From Virgisporangium aliadipatigenens (GTDB lineage: Bacteria > Actinomycetota > Actinomycetes > Mycobacteriales > Micromonosporaceae): a stretch of DNA of 64,000 bases. Of the stretch, positions 25,100-33,729 are shown one piece after another (position 1 is the stretch's first letter; each line of letters begins with the position of its first letter). The notes below the pieces were generated by a model. The model saw only the letters and a list, made by a program, of their open reading frames with translations. It was not told where the DNA came from and ran no database searches. A program made the position numbers and the translations under genes. The DNA lies in NCBI RefSeq assembly GCF_016863615.1, contig NZ_BOPF01000024.1:62001-126000 (forward strand), read 5' to 3'.

Positions 25100-25894
25100 G
25101 TGTCCCGCACGACTTACATGTTCGACAACCGGACGCCGGAGGCGCAGAAGCAGCTCGGCTTCCTCGCGGGCATCCTCGACGCGCACAGCTTCGAGGTGCT
25201 GGCCGGACTGGACATCGCCCCCGGGTCGCGCTGCCTGGACATCGGCCCCGGCGCCGGGACCGTCACGCGCTGGCTCGCCGACGCGGTGGGCGACACCGGG
25301 CGGGTCGTCGCGCTCGACGTCGAGCCGCAGCACGTCCCCGCCGGGGGCGTCATCGAGGTGCGGCAGGGCGACGTGCGGGTCGTCGACCTCGACCCCGAGG
25401 GCTTCGACCTGATCCACGCCCGCCTCGTCCTGATGCACATCCCCGAACGCGTCGAGGTGCTGCGCCGGCTCGTCGCCGCGCTGCGCCCCGGCGGGCGGAT
25501 CGTGCTCTCCGAGTGGGACTGCACCGAGCTGGACCGCATGCTGGTGCACGCGACCGACCCGGCGGCGTTCGACGCGGTCACGGCGTTCCAACGGGCACTG
25601 ATCGCCCACGGCGAGAGTCACGGCATGTCGCCGACCTGGGCGCGGGAGGTGCCGGCGGCGATGGCCGCGGCCGGGCTGCCCGACGTCGAGGCCACGGTGT
25701 TCAACAAGCTGTGGGCCGGTGGCGAACCGGGCTGCCTGCTCCACGCCAGCAACTCCCACCAGCGGGAGGCGGCCCTGCTCGCCCAGGGCGCGACGACCGA
25801 ACAGCTGGAGACGTTGCGGGCGGCGATGGTGGACCCGGCGACGCTCGCCTGGTCGTACCTCATGTACACGACCGTCGGCCGCCGGCCGGCCTGA
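25100..25894 (+). CDS. Class I SAM-dependent methyltransferase within the transporter operon
   Basis: 264 residues. Methyltransferase motif I is LDIGPGAGTVTRWLA (about 47-61), followed by VVALDVEP and the motif IV/post-IV region FDLIHARLVLMHIPERVEV and LRPGGRIVLSEWD. It is a small-molecule-type UbiE/methyltransf_11/25 enzyme; the substrate is unknown. Start GTG at 25100 with GGGGAG 5 nt upstream. Its position between the binding protein and the permeases of one transporter is unusual and suggests that it acts on the imported compound, but this is inference. Confidence 0.87.
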   Translation: MSRTTYMFDNRTPEAQKQLGFLAGILDAHSFEVLAGLDIAPGSRCLDIGPGAGTVTRWLADAVGDTGRVVALDVEPQHVPAGGVIEVRQGDVRVVDLDPEGFDLIHARLVLMHIPERVEVLRRLVAALRPGGRIVLSEWDCTELDRMLVHATDPAAFDAVTAFQRALIAHGESHGMSPTWAREVPAAMAAAGLPDVEATVFNKLWAGGEPGCLLHASNSHQREAALLAQGATTEQLETLRAAMVDPATLAWSYLMYTTVGRRPA

Positions 25895-25919
25895 ACTCCC
25901 GGATGAAGATGAGCGTGCT

Positions 25920-26801
25920 GTGGACCAGCTGACGACGTACGCGGTGACCAGCCTGGACGGGGTGGCCTTCGGGCTGCTGCTGTTCACGGTCGGCGCCGGC
26001 CTGGCGCTGATCTTCGGCGTCATGGACATCATGAACCTGGCCCACGGCACGCTCTACCTCGTCGGCGCCTACGTGGCGGCGACGTTGAGCGGCGGCGGGT
26101 TGCTCGCGCTCGGCGTCGCCCTCGCCGTGGGGCTGGCGGTCGGGGCGGGCGGCGGCGCCGCGCTGTCGTTCGTGTTGCGGCCGCTGGGCCGGGAGGGCTC
26201 GCATCTCGACGAGGCGCTGGTGACACTCGGCATCGCGTTCATCGCGGCCGACGGCATGACCGCCGCGTTCGGGGCCGCGCCGATGCAGACCCACGTGCCC
26301 ACCGCGCTGGAGGGCAGCATCTCCCTGGGCATCCACGCGTATCCGGTGTACCGGCTGGTGTTCATCGGCGTGGCCGCGCTCGTGGCGGTGCTGCTGCACG
26401 TGGCGGTCCGGCGCAGCACGCCGGGCAAGATGCTGCGGGCCACGATCTCCGACCCGGACATGGCCGCCGCGTCCGGTATCGACACCGGCCGGGTGCGCAC
26501 CGCCGCGCTCGCCGTGGGCGGGGCGCTCGCCGTGGGCGCCGGGGTCCTCGGCGCGCCGCTGCTCGGGCCGGGGCCGGGCGTGGACAACACCGTTCTGGTG
26601 CTGTCGCTGATCGTCGTCGTGGTGGGCGGTGCCGGTTCCATCCCGGGAACGCTCCTCGCGGCGCTGCTCGTCGGACAGGTGCAGACGATCGGGGTGGTGA
26701 CGGCGCCGGCGCTGGCGCCGTTCGCGCTGTTCGGGGCGATGCTCATCGTGCTCGTCCTGCGTGGCCGCACGACCGCTGTGGTCGCGGGGAGGCCCGCATG
26801 A
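25920..26801 (+). CDS. Branched-chain amino-acid ABC permease, LivH type
   Basis: 293 residues, about eight hydrophobic segments. The family pattern is clear: GLALIFGVMDIMNLAHGTLYLVGAY near the N-terminus and VVVVGGAGSIPGTLLAALLVG near the C-terminus, the latter covering the cytoplasmic coupling region. GTG start at 25920, with only a weak ribosome site, so translation may be coupled to the methyltransferase 25 bp upstream. The stop overlaps the LivM-type gene by 4 bp (ATGA). Confidence 0.9.
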   Translation: MDQLTTYAVTSLDGVAFGLLLFTVGAGLALIFGVMDIMNLAHGTLYLVGAYVAATLSGGGLLALGVALAVGLAVGAGGGAALSFVLRPLGREGSHLDEALVTLGIAFIAADGMTAAFGAAPMQTHVPTALEGSISLGIHAYPVYRLVFIGVAALVAVLLHVAVRRSTPGKMLRATISDPDMAAASGIDTGRVRTAALAVGGALAVGAGVLGAPLLGPGPGVDNTVLVLSLIVVVVGGAGSIPGTLLAALLVGQVQTIGVVTAPALAPFALFGAMLIVLVLRGRTTAVVAGRPA

Positions 26802-27742
26802 CCACGACCCTCTCCCGTCCCGGCGTCCTGCCGGCCGTCCCGGTTCGCCCGCTGGTTTTCGCGGGAACGGTCACCGTCTGCGTGGCGCTTCCCTGGATCG
26901 TCGGGGCGTACCAGATCTCCCTGGCCGCGTCGGCCCTGGTGCTCGGCACGCTCGCGATGAGCACGCAGCTGCTGGTGGGGGTCACCGGGCTGCCGGCGTT
27001 CGGGCAGGCGGCGTACTTCGGCGTCGGCGCGTACACCGCCGCGCTGCTCGCGAACGCGGGCGTCACGGCCGGGCCGGTGCACCTCGTCGCGGCGGCCTCC
27101 ACCGGTGCGGCGGCCGCGCTGGCGACCGCGCCGATCGTGCTGCGCACGCGGGCCACGACGTTCATGATGGTGACCTTTGCCGTGCAGAGCCTCACGGCGA
27201 CGCTTGCGAGCAAGTGGAAGCCGGTGACGAACGGGGACGACGGGCTGCACACGCCGGCCGTCCGGCCCTGGCCGGGGGGACCCGCGCTGACCGTCAACGG
27301 CTTCACCTACCTGTACGTGCTGGCCGCCGTTCTCCTGTTGGGGCTGCTGATGGCGGTGCTGCTGCGCTCCCGGCTCGGGCTGGTGCTGCGCGGCAACGCC
27401 GATCACGAGCAGCGGATGGCCGCCCTGGGGCACCGCGTCACCGGCGAACTGACGCTCGGGTACGTGGCGGCGGGGGCGTTCGCGGGGGCGGGCGGTGCGC
27501 TGCTGATCGCCGTGAACCGGTACGTCTCACCGGCCGACATGGGCTTCGAGGTGGCGGCCGTGACCCTGCTCGCGGCGGCGATCGGGGCCGGTTCGATGAC
27601 CGGCGCGGTCGTGGGAGCGGCGCTGGTGGTCTTCGCGCGGGACTACCTCGGCGGCTCCACCGAACACGGTCCGGCGTTCCTCGGCATCCTGTTCCTGCTC
27701 GTCGCCTACGGCCGACCCTTGGTGAAGAGGCTGCGCTCATGA
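26798..27742 (+). CDS. Branched-chain amino-acid ABC permease, LivM type
   Basis: 314 residues, multi-pass. Hallmarks: STQLLVGVTGLPAFGQAAYF and AVTLLAAAIGAGSMTGAVVG, the permease motifs of LivM. It pairs with the LivH-type protein to form the channel. Overlaps of 4 bp on both sides (ATGA with LivH, ATGA with the ATPase gene) show tight translational coupling. Confidence 0.9.
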   Translation: MTTTLSRPGVLPAVPVRPLVFAGTVTVCVALPWIVGAYQISLAASALVLGTLAMSTQLLVGVTGLPAFGQAAYFGVGAYTAALLANAGVTAGPVHLVAAASTGAAAALATAPIVLRTRATTFMMVTFAVQSLTATLASKWKPVTNGDDGLHTPAVRPWPGGPALTVNGFTYLYVLAAVLLLGLLMAVLLRSRLGLVLRGNADHEQRMAALGHRVTGELTLGYVAAGAFAGAGGALLIAVNRYVSPADMGFEVAAVTLLAAAIGAGSMTGAVVGAALVVFARDYLGGSTEHGPAFLGILFLLVAYGRPLVKRLRS

Positions 27743-29199
27743 CCCTTCTGCAGGTGGACAATCTCGGGCGGCGGTACGGCGGGTTGCACGCGCTGCAGGG
27801 CGTGACGCTCGCGGTGCCCGTCGGGGCCCGGCACGGCATCATCGGCCCGAACGGCGCGGGCAAGAGCACCCTGCTCAACCTCATCGCCGGCACGGTGCGC
27901 CCGAGCACCGGCACCATCGTCTTCGACGGCAAGGACCTCGCCCGGCTGGGTCCCGCGGCGCGCGCCCGGCGGGGGATCGGCCGCACCTGGCAGCACCCGG
28001 CGGTGTTCCGGCGGCTCACCGTCACGGCGAACGTGACCCTCGCCGTGACCCGCCACGCCCTGCGGGCCCCCGCCCGCCGGCCGGCCGTCGCGGCGCGCGT
28101 GCAGGAGGTGCTGGAGCGCACCGGGCTGACCGAACACGCGGCCGTCCCGGCGGGGCAGCTGCCGTACGGGCTGCAGCGGCTGCTGGAGTTCGCCGTGATG
28201 CTGGCCGCCGGGCCGCGCCTGCTGCTCCTCGACGAACCGTCGGCCGGCCTCGACCCCGAGGAGACGGCCCGGCTGCGGGCGGCGGTGGGCGCGCTGCCCG
28301 AGGACGTGACCACCCTGCTCATCGACCACAACCTCGACCTCGTCTGGTCGGTGTGCGACACGGTGACGGTGCTGGCCCAGGGGAGGCACCTGATCACCGG
28401 AGCCCCCGACGCGGTGCGGGCCGACGAGTCCGTGCGGGCCGCCTACCTCAACGTGCCGGCCGTCCCCTCGGCCGCCGCCCGGCCGGTGCGCACGGGCCGG
28501 CCGCTGCTGCGCGTCACGGGGCTGCGGGCGGGTTACCACGGCGCGGACGTTCTCTCGGAACTCGAACTGGAGATCGCGGAGGGTGACCTCGTCGCGGTGC
28601 TCGGGCGCAACGGCGCCGGGAAGACCACGCTGCTGAACGCGCTCACCGGGCTGGTGCCCACGAAGCCGCCGACCCGCATCGAGCTGGACGGGACCGTGCT
28701 GCCACCCGGACGGCCGCACCGGGTCGCGCGGGCCGGGGTGGCGATCGTGCCGCAGGGGCGGCGGCTCTTCGCGCTCACCGTCGCCGAACATCTGGAGATC
28801 GCCGAGGCGACCGCCCGCCGGGGCGACGTCTACTGGACCCGCGCCAAGGTCCTCGAACTCCTGCCCGCGCTGGCCGGCCGACTGAGCCACCACGCGACCC
28901 GCCTCTCCGGCGGCGAGCAGCAGATGCTCGCGCTGGCCCGCGCCCTGCTGACGAACCCGCGGCTGCTGATCCTCGACGAGCCCAGCGAGGGGCTGGCCCC
29001 GGCCGTGGTGGCTCACCTGGCGACGACGCTCGGCGTGATCGCGTCCTCCGGGGTGACGGTGCTGATGGCCGAACAGAACCTCGACCTCGCGTTGAGGGTT
29101 ACAGATCGCGTGCTCGTGTTGGCCGAGGGCCGCATCGCGCTGCGCTCCCCGGTGGCGTCCCTGGACCGCGACCGCTTGCACGAACTGGTCGGCGCCTGA
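27739..29199 (+). CDS. Fused LivG-LivF ABC ATPase
   Basis: 486 residues: two complete ABC ATPases in one chain, which in most bacteria are separate LivG and LivF proteins. N-terminal half: Walker A GPNGAGKS at 36-43, a signature region in the LivG form LPYGLQR, and Walker B LLLLDEPSAGLDPEE. An Ala/Pro/Arg linker lies near 245-255. C-terminal half: Walker A GRNGAGKT near 289, the canonical LSGGEQQ near 389, and Walker B LLILDEPSEGLAPAV. The fusion guarantees a heterodimer driving the LivH/LivM-type channel. It overlaps the permease gene by 4 bp and ends 2 bp before an inverted repeat that can terminate the operon. Confidence 0.9.
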   Translation: MTLLQVDNLGRRYGGLHALQGVTLAVPVGARHGIIGPNGAGKSTLLNLIAGTVRPSTGTIVFDGKDLARLGPAARARRGIGRTWQHPAVFRRLTVTANVTLAVTRHALRAPARRPAVAARVQEVLERTGLTEHAAVPAGQLPYGLQRLLEFAVMLAAGPRLLLLDEPSAGLDPEETARLRAAVGALPEDVTTLLIDHNLDLVWSVCDTVTVLAQGRHLITGAPDAVRADESVRAAYLNVPAVPSAAARPVRTGRPLLRVTGLRAGYHGADVLSELELEIAEGDLVAVLGRNGAGKTTLLNALTGLVPTKPPTRIELDGTVLPPGRPHRVARAGVAIVPQGRRLFALTVAEHLEIAEATARRGDVYWTRAKVLELLPALAGRLSHHATRLSGGEQQMLALARALLTNPRLLILDEPSEGLAPAVVAHLATTLGVIASSGVTVLMAEQNLDLALRVTDRVLVLAEGRIALRSPVASLDRDRLHELVGA

Positions 29200-29201
29200 G
29201 T

Positions 29202-29278
29202 CGCCGATCTTGCAGTTGTGGTGCCCGACTTGCCCATCACGGAACTGAAATGTCGCCGCCACAACTGCAAGATCGGCG
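29202..29278. repeat. 20-bp perfect inverted repeat with 37-bp spacer
   Basis: The left arm (29202-29221, CGCCGATCTTGCAGTTGTGG) is exactly complementary to the right arm (29259-29278). It follows the transporter operon and precedes the Hsp70-like gene. It could be a terminator, but the long spacer and lower GC are more like a dispersed REP/MITE-type element. Confidence 0.6.
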
Positions 29279-29371
29279 GGGCCGTGTAACTTCCGTGACG
29301 TTTTTCCTGGGGGTCCGTGCGTACCATGGCGCGGACGTCGCGGGGGGCGTGGCGACATCGAAAGGGCAACC

Positions 29372-32320
29372 GTGGAACGGAGCGGAGCGGCGGAGGTCGC
29401 TTTAGCCATCGACCTGGGCACCTCCAACACCGTCGCGGTGATGCGCTGGCCCGACGGCCGGACCCGTCCGGTGCTCTTCGACGGCCAGAACCTCATGCCG
29501 TCGGCGGTGTTCCTCGACGAGTGGGGGCAGCTGCACGCCGGCTGGGACTCCTACCGGCTCTCGCAGTCCGACCCGGCCCGCTACGAACCCAACCCCAAGC
29601 GGCGCATCGACGAGCAGACCGTGCTGCTCGGCGGCAGTGAGGTGGCGACCGCCGATCTTCTCGCGGCCGTTCTGGCGCAGGTCGCGGCCGCGGCGTCCTC
29701 GGCCGCCGGCGCACTGCCCACCGCCGTCCTGACCTATCCGGCCGCGTGGGGCGGGCCACGCCGCCAGGTGCTGGTGAACGCCGCCGCGCGGGCCGGGTGG
29801 CGCACCGTTCACCTGGTGCCCGAGCCGGTCGCCGCGGTGCGCTACTTCACCGACGTGCTGCGCCATCCCGTGCCGGTCGGCGGGATCTGCGCCGTCTTCG
29901 ACTTCGGCGGCGGCACGCTGGACATCGCGGTGATCCGCAACGACCGGACCGCGTTCACCGTCATCGGCTCCGGCGGCGTGGCCGACCTGGGCGGGCTCGA
30001 CATCGACGCGGCCATCGTCGAACACATCGGCGCGCTCGTCGCGCAGCGCTCCCCGGAGGCCTGGGAGAGGATCCAGCGCCCGACGACCGCGTCGGAGTGG
30101 CGCAACCGCTGGCTCTTCTGGAACGACGTGCGCGGGGCGAAGGAGACCCTCTCCCGCCGCACGATGGCACCGGTGCCGGTGCCCGGCGTCGAGGGCTCGG
30201 TCCACGTCACCCGCGACGAGCTGGAACGCCTCGCCGGCCCGATCCTGCGCCGCGGCGTGCACGAGGCGGCCGGCGTGATCCGGGAGTGCGGGGTGGAGCC
30301 GCGCAACCTCTCCGGGCTCTTCCTGGTCGGCGGCTCGTCCCGGGTGCCGCTGGTGGCCCGGCTGCTGCACGTCGAGCTGGGGATCGCGCCGACCGTGCTC
30401 GAACAGCCGGAGCTGCCCGTCGCCGAGGGGGCGCTGGCGGAGGCGATCGCGCAGGGGGTGTTCGTCACCGGGCCGCGCTATCCGCGGGAGGCCGACACGG
30501 GAGGGACGACGCCGGTCTCCGGCGTGCCGGTGTCGGGGCCCTTCGGCGGATGGAGCGCGGGCGGGCCGGTGTCCGGGGTACCGGGGCCCGGCGGCACCGG
30601 CTACCTGCCCGGCCAGACCGGACCCGCGCCCGTGTCGGGAGCCGGCGGGTACCCGCCGGGGCAGGGCGGACCCGCGCCGGTCTCCGGGGCCGGTGGATAC
30701 CCGCCGCCGGGACAGGGCGGGGCGCAGCCGGTCTCCGGTGCGGCGGCCGCTTCGGCGAGCTACGCGACCGAGGCGACCGGCGGCGTGCCGGGCGGCGTCG
30801 GGGGGCCGGGGAGCTACGCGCCGGACGGCGCGGGGTTCGCGACCGGGGAGCCGGACAGCGGTGGCTTCGCCTCCGGCGGCGGATATGCGACCGGGCTGAC
30901 GCCGGCGACCGGTGGGTTCGCGGGCGGGCCGGTCAGCGAGAGCGTGACGCCGCCCGAGGGATATGCGGCGGGGCCGGTCTCCGGCGCCGGTTACGCGACC
31001 GGTTCGGGGCCGGCGAGCGCGCCGGTGTCGGGGATGCCGGGCGTCGGAGGCGTGGCACCCGTTTCGGGGCCGGCCATGGGCGGTGCCGCGGCGCCGGTGT
31101 CGGGTGTGCCGACGTCGGGAGCGCCGCGCTCCGGCGGGCCGGTCGCCATGCCGGTCTCGGGCGTTCCGACCTCGGGGGCGCCGGTCTCCGGTGTCCCGGT
31201 CTCGGGCATTCCGACCTCCGGTGCCGGGCCGATCGTGGGGGCGGCGCAGGTGGGTGTGGCGCCGGTGCACACGCCCGGCGCCGACCAGGACCCGGACGAG
31301 GTTCCACCGGGGGAACGGTCGGGGCGGCGCGGCTGGATCGCCGGCATCGCCGGAGCCCTGGTGCTGCTGCTGGTGGGCGCGATCGGACTGGTGTGGTTCC
31401 TCAATCGGGACGGCGGCGACGGCGGCACCGACAAGCCCGCGTTCGCCTGGCAGAGCCTCGCACCCCTGCCGATCAAGCTCGAGGGTGCGGCCGTGGCGGC
31501 GTTCGACAAGAAGCTCTGGGTGATCGGCGGCATCGCCGCGGAGGACCCGCGGCCGCTGCTGACCGACGTCTACGTCTACGACCCCGCGACGGACACCTGG
31601 GCGAACGGCCCGAAGCTGCCGGTGCAGGTCGGCTTCACCACCGCGGCGGCGACCGACAAGGCGCTGTACGTGGTCGGCGGGCAGGTGCTCGACGGTTCGA
31701 CCGACAAGGTGTGGCGGCTCGACAGCCCCACCGGCACCTGGGTCGAGGACGTCAAGCTGCCCGAACCCCGAAGCGTCGGCACCGTCGCCTACTCCGGCGG
31801 CCGGCTGATCTACGCGGGCGGCACCGCGCGGGACGGCAAGACCCGCGCTGACGTGTGGGAACTGCGCCCCGGGGCCGACAAGTGGACCACGGTCGGGCAG
31901 CTGCACCAGCCCCGGGAGAAGCTGACGGCGTTCGTGGATCCGGCCTACTCGGTGACGTTCGTGGGTGGGGCCGCGCGGGAGAGCGACGGCGTCGCCGACC
32001 GGTACGCCACGAAGACCGACATCGTCGACGACCGGGGCGGCGTGCGCGTCGGCGGCAGCTTCCCGGCGGTCAACGGCGGCGCGGCGGTGTTCATCGAGGG
32101 GTACGGGTTCTGCACGATCGGCGGCGAGAACGCCGAGAAGACCGTCTACACCGGCCTCACCTGCGAGAACCCCATCGGCGACAAACCCAACCCGCAGCTG
32201 CGCAGGCCGCGCCTCGGCCTCGGCGTCGCGAAGATCAACGGGGTGATCTACGCGGTCGGCGGCTACGGGCGCGGGTTCAACGGCAGCAGTGACCTGGAGG
32301 CGCTGCGCGAGCCGCAGTGA
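29372..32320 (+). CDS. Transmembrane Hsp70-like ATPase fused to a Kelch beta-propeller
   Basis: 982 residues. Residues 1-370 are an actin/Hsp70 ATPase: phosphate-1 motif IDLGTSNT (13-20), FDFGGGTLDIAV (176-187), and adenosine motif LVGGSSRVP (318-326). There is no Hsp70 substrate-binding domain. Residues about 375-635 are a Gly/Pro/Val/Ser linker with many PVSG repeats. One membrane segment lies near 653-676 (IAGIAGALVLLLVGAIGLVW). The outer part (about 690-982) carries Kelch repeats (LWVIGGIAA, LYVVGGQVL, VTFVGGAA, IYAVGGYG). Start GTG at 29372 with AAAGGG 5 nt upstream. It may link a cytoplasmic nucleotide state to extracellular binding. Function unknown. Confidence 0.9.
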   Translation: MERSGAAEVALAIDLGTSNTVAVMRWPDGRTRPVLFDGQNLMPSAVFLDEWGQLHAGWDSYRLSQSDPARYEPNPKRRIDEQTVLLGGSEVATADLLAAVLAQVAAAASSAAGALPTAVLTYPAAWGGPRRQVLVNAAARAGWRTVHLVPEPVAAVRYFTDVLRHPVPVGGICAVFDFGGGTLDIAVIRNDRTAFTVIGSGGVADLGGLDIDAAIVEHIGALVAQRSPEAWERIQRPTTASEWRNRWLFWNDVRGAKETLSRRTMAPVPVPGVEGSVHVTRDELERLAGPILRRGVHEAAGVIRECGVEPRNLSGLFLVGGSSRVPLVARLLHVELGIAPTVLEQPELPVAEGALAEAIAQGVFVTGPRYPREADTGGTTPVSGVPVSGPFGGWSAGGPVSGVPGPGGTGYLPGQTGPAPVSGAGGYPPGQGGPAPVSGAGGYPPPGQGGAQPVSGAAAASASYATEATGGVPGGVGGPGSYAPDGAGFATGEPDSGGFASGGGYATGLTPATGGFAGGPVSESVTPPEGYAAGPVSGAGYATGSGPASAPVSGMPGVGGVAPVSGPAMGGAAAPVSGVPTSGAPRSGGPVAMPVSGVPTSGAPVSGVPVSGIPTSGAGPIVGAAQVGVAPVHTPGADQDPDEVPPGERSGRRGWIAGIAGALVLLLVGAIGLVWFLNRDGGDGGTDKPAFAWQSLAPLPIKLEGAAVAAFDKKLWVIGGIAAEDPRPLLTDVYVYDPATDTWANGPKLPVQVGFTTAAATDKALYVVGGQVLDGSTDKVWRLDSPTGTWVEDVKLPEPRSVGTVAYSGGRLIYAGGTARDGKTRADVWELRPGADKWTTVGQLHQPREKLTAFVDPAYSVTFVGGAARESDGVADRYATKTDIVDDRGGVRVGGSFPAVNGGAAVFIEGYGFCTIGGENAEKTVYTGLTCENPIGDKPNPQLRRPRLGLGVAKINGVIYAVGGYGRGFNGSSDLEALREPQ

Positions 32321-32334
32321 CGGGCGAGCGGGCC

Positions 32335-33060
32335 TCACGGTCCACTCGGGCCGAACCTCTCCGTGCGGATGCGGGACGGGTCGTGCCCCTGCGCCACGAG
32401 GATGGTCGTGACGTGCTCGACGAAGCCGTTCGGGCCGCAGACGTAGACGGTCGGCGCGAAGTCGGGCGGCCACCCCACCTCGGCCAGCCGGGACGGGGTG
32501 ATCCGGCCGGGCGGGCGCCTCGCCTCCGGTGGCGCCTCCCGGGTGAAGTGCAGCGCCACGTCCACGCCCGGCCGGTCGCGGCGCAGTTCGCTCGCGTAGA
32601 TGACGTCCGCCGGGGTGCGCACCGAGTAGACCAGCCGGAACGGCACCCGCACCCCGGCCGCCTCCCGCGCGCGCAGCATGGCCATCAGCGGCACGATGCC
32701 CGAGCCGCCGGCGACGAGGAGCACGGGCTCCGGGCGTTCCGGCGAATAGACGAACCAGCCACCGACCGGGCCGCGGATCCCGATCGGATAGCCGGGCGCG
32801 AACGTCCCGGTCAGATAGGGGGAGACCTCGCCGTCGGCGACGCGTTGGACGGTCAGCTCGACGGTGGTCCCGTCCGGCGCCGAGGCGATCGAGTAGCTGC
32901 GGCGCGCGGTGTAGCCGTCCGCGGCGGTGAGCCGCACGTCGACGCGCTGGCCGGCGAGGTGACCGGGCCAGCCCGGCACGTCCAGCACGAGGGTGCGGGC
33001 GGTGGCGGTCTCCGGCCGGGACGCCACCAGGGTCCCGACCCGCCAGGCGAACCTGCTCAA
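32335..33060 (-). CDS. FAD/NAD(P)H ferredoxin-reductase-type oxidoreductase
   Basis: 241 residues. FAD-binding motif RSYS at 54-57, NAD(P) motif AGGSGIVPLMAM at 117-128, and the C-terminal CGPNGFVE from 208. There is no 2Fe-2S domain, so it must pass electrons to a separate partner. The molybdopterin oxidoreductase gene lies 12 bp upstream on the same strand; the pair is common in actinobacteria, and the reductase probably supplies or receives its electrons. The gene ends 14 bp from the convergent Hsp70-like gene. Confidence 0.87.
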   Translation of the reverse strand: MSRFAWRVGTLVASRPETATARTLVLDVPGWPGHLAGQRVDVRLTAADGYTARRSYSIASAPDGTTVELTVQRVADGEVSPYLTGTFAPGYPIGIRGPVGGWFVYSPERPEPVLLVAGGSGIVPLMAMLRAREAAGVRVPFRLVYSVRTPADVIYASELRRDRPGVDVALHFTREAPPEARRPPGRITPSRLAEVGWPPDFAPTVYVCGPNGFVEHVTTILVAQGHDPSRIRTERFGPSGP

Positions 33061-33072
33061 TCGCCGCTTCTC

Positions 33073-33672
33073 TCAGTCACCGCTGTACCGCTGCTCGCGC
33101 CACGGGTCGCCGTACTCGTGGTAGCCGGCTTGCTCCCAGAAGCCCGGCTCGTCGGTGAGCATCAGGCGCAGGCTGTTGACCCACTTCGCGGACTTCCACA
33201 GGTACAGGTGCGGGACGAGCAGGCGGGCCGGGCCACCGTGCTGCGCCGGCAGGGGCTCTCCCTCGAACTCGTACGCGATCCACGCCTGCCCGTCGACGAG
33301 GTCGGCGAGCGGCAGGTTGGTCGTGTAGCCGCCGTACGAGCCGGCCATCGCGTAGTCGGCGGCGGTGTCGATCCCCTCGAGCAGCGTCTCGACCGGGACG
33401 CCGCGCCACGAGGTGCCGAGCTTCGACCACTGGGTGACGCAGTGCAGGTCCGTCGTGATCGTCTCGGCCGGCAGTGCCCGCAACTCCGCCCAGGTCCAGC
33501 TCTTCGAGACACCCGTCTCGGTCGTCAGTGTGAATCGCCATCGGTCGATGTCGACGCGCGGCGTGGGGCCGGCCGACATCACCGGAAAGCCCTCTTCGAG
33601 ATACTGTCCCGGCGGCAACGCCGGCCCGTCGCGGCGCGGTCGCCCGGTGAACCCCGGCGTCACGATGTCCAT
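33073..33672 (-). CDS. Molybdopterin-dependent (sulfite-oxidase-fold/MsrP-like) oxidoreductase
   Basis: 199 residues. The protein has only the Mo-cofactor domain of the sulfite oxidase family: SWTWAELRALPAETITTDLH leads to the Mo-ligand Cys78 in LHCVTQWSKLGTSWRGV, and further on come SYGGYTTNLPLAD and PHLYLWKSAKWVNSL. It has no twin-arginine signal, so unlike MsrP it should be cytoplasmic. Substrate unknown; sulfoxide or oxyanion reduction is plausible. The ATG at 33672 has no ribosome site but a TACGCT hexamer 9 nt upstream. It forms an operon with the flavin reductase and is divergent from the two-component genes. Confidence 0.87.
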   Translation of the reverse strand: MDIVTPGFTGRPRRDGPALPPGQYLEEGFPVMSAGPTPRVDIDRWRFTLTTETGVSKSWTWAELRALPAETITTDLHCVTQWSKLGTSWRGVPVETLLEGIDTAADYAMAGSYGGYTTNLPLADLVDGQAWIAYEFEGEPLPAQHGGPARLLVPHLYLWKSAKWVNSLRLMLTDEPGFWEQAGYHEYGDPWREQRYSGD

Positions 33673-33729
33673 GAAGACCGCAGCGTACCGGGTTGGACTA
33701 TCCTTCGGTCGGCCGAAAGGATGGGGACC

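Noticed and set aside
29402-32473. A 1023-codon minus-strand frame opposite the Hsp70/Kelch gene
   Set aside because: Low-complexity Arg/Pro/Gly translation with no motifs; a shadow of the plus-strand coding frame.
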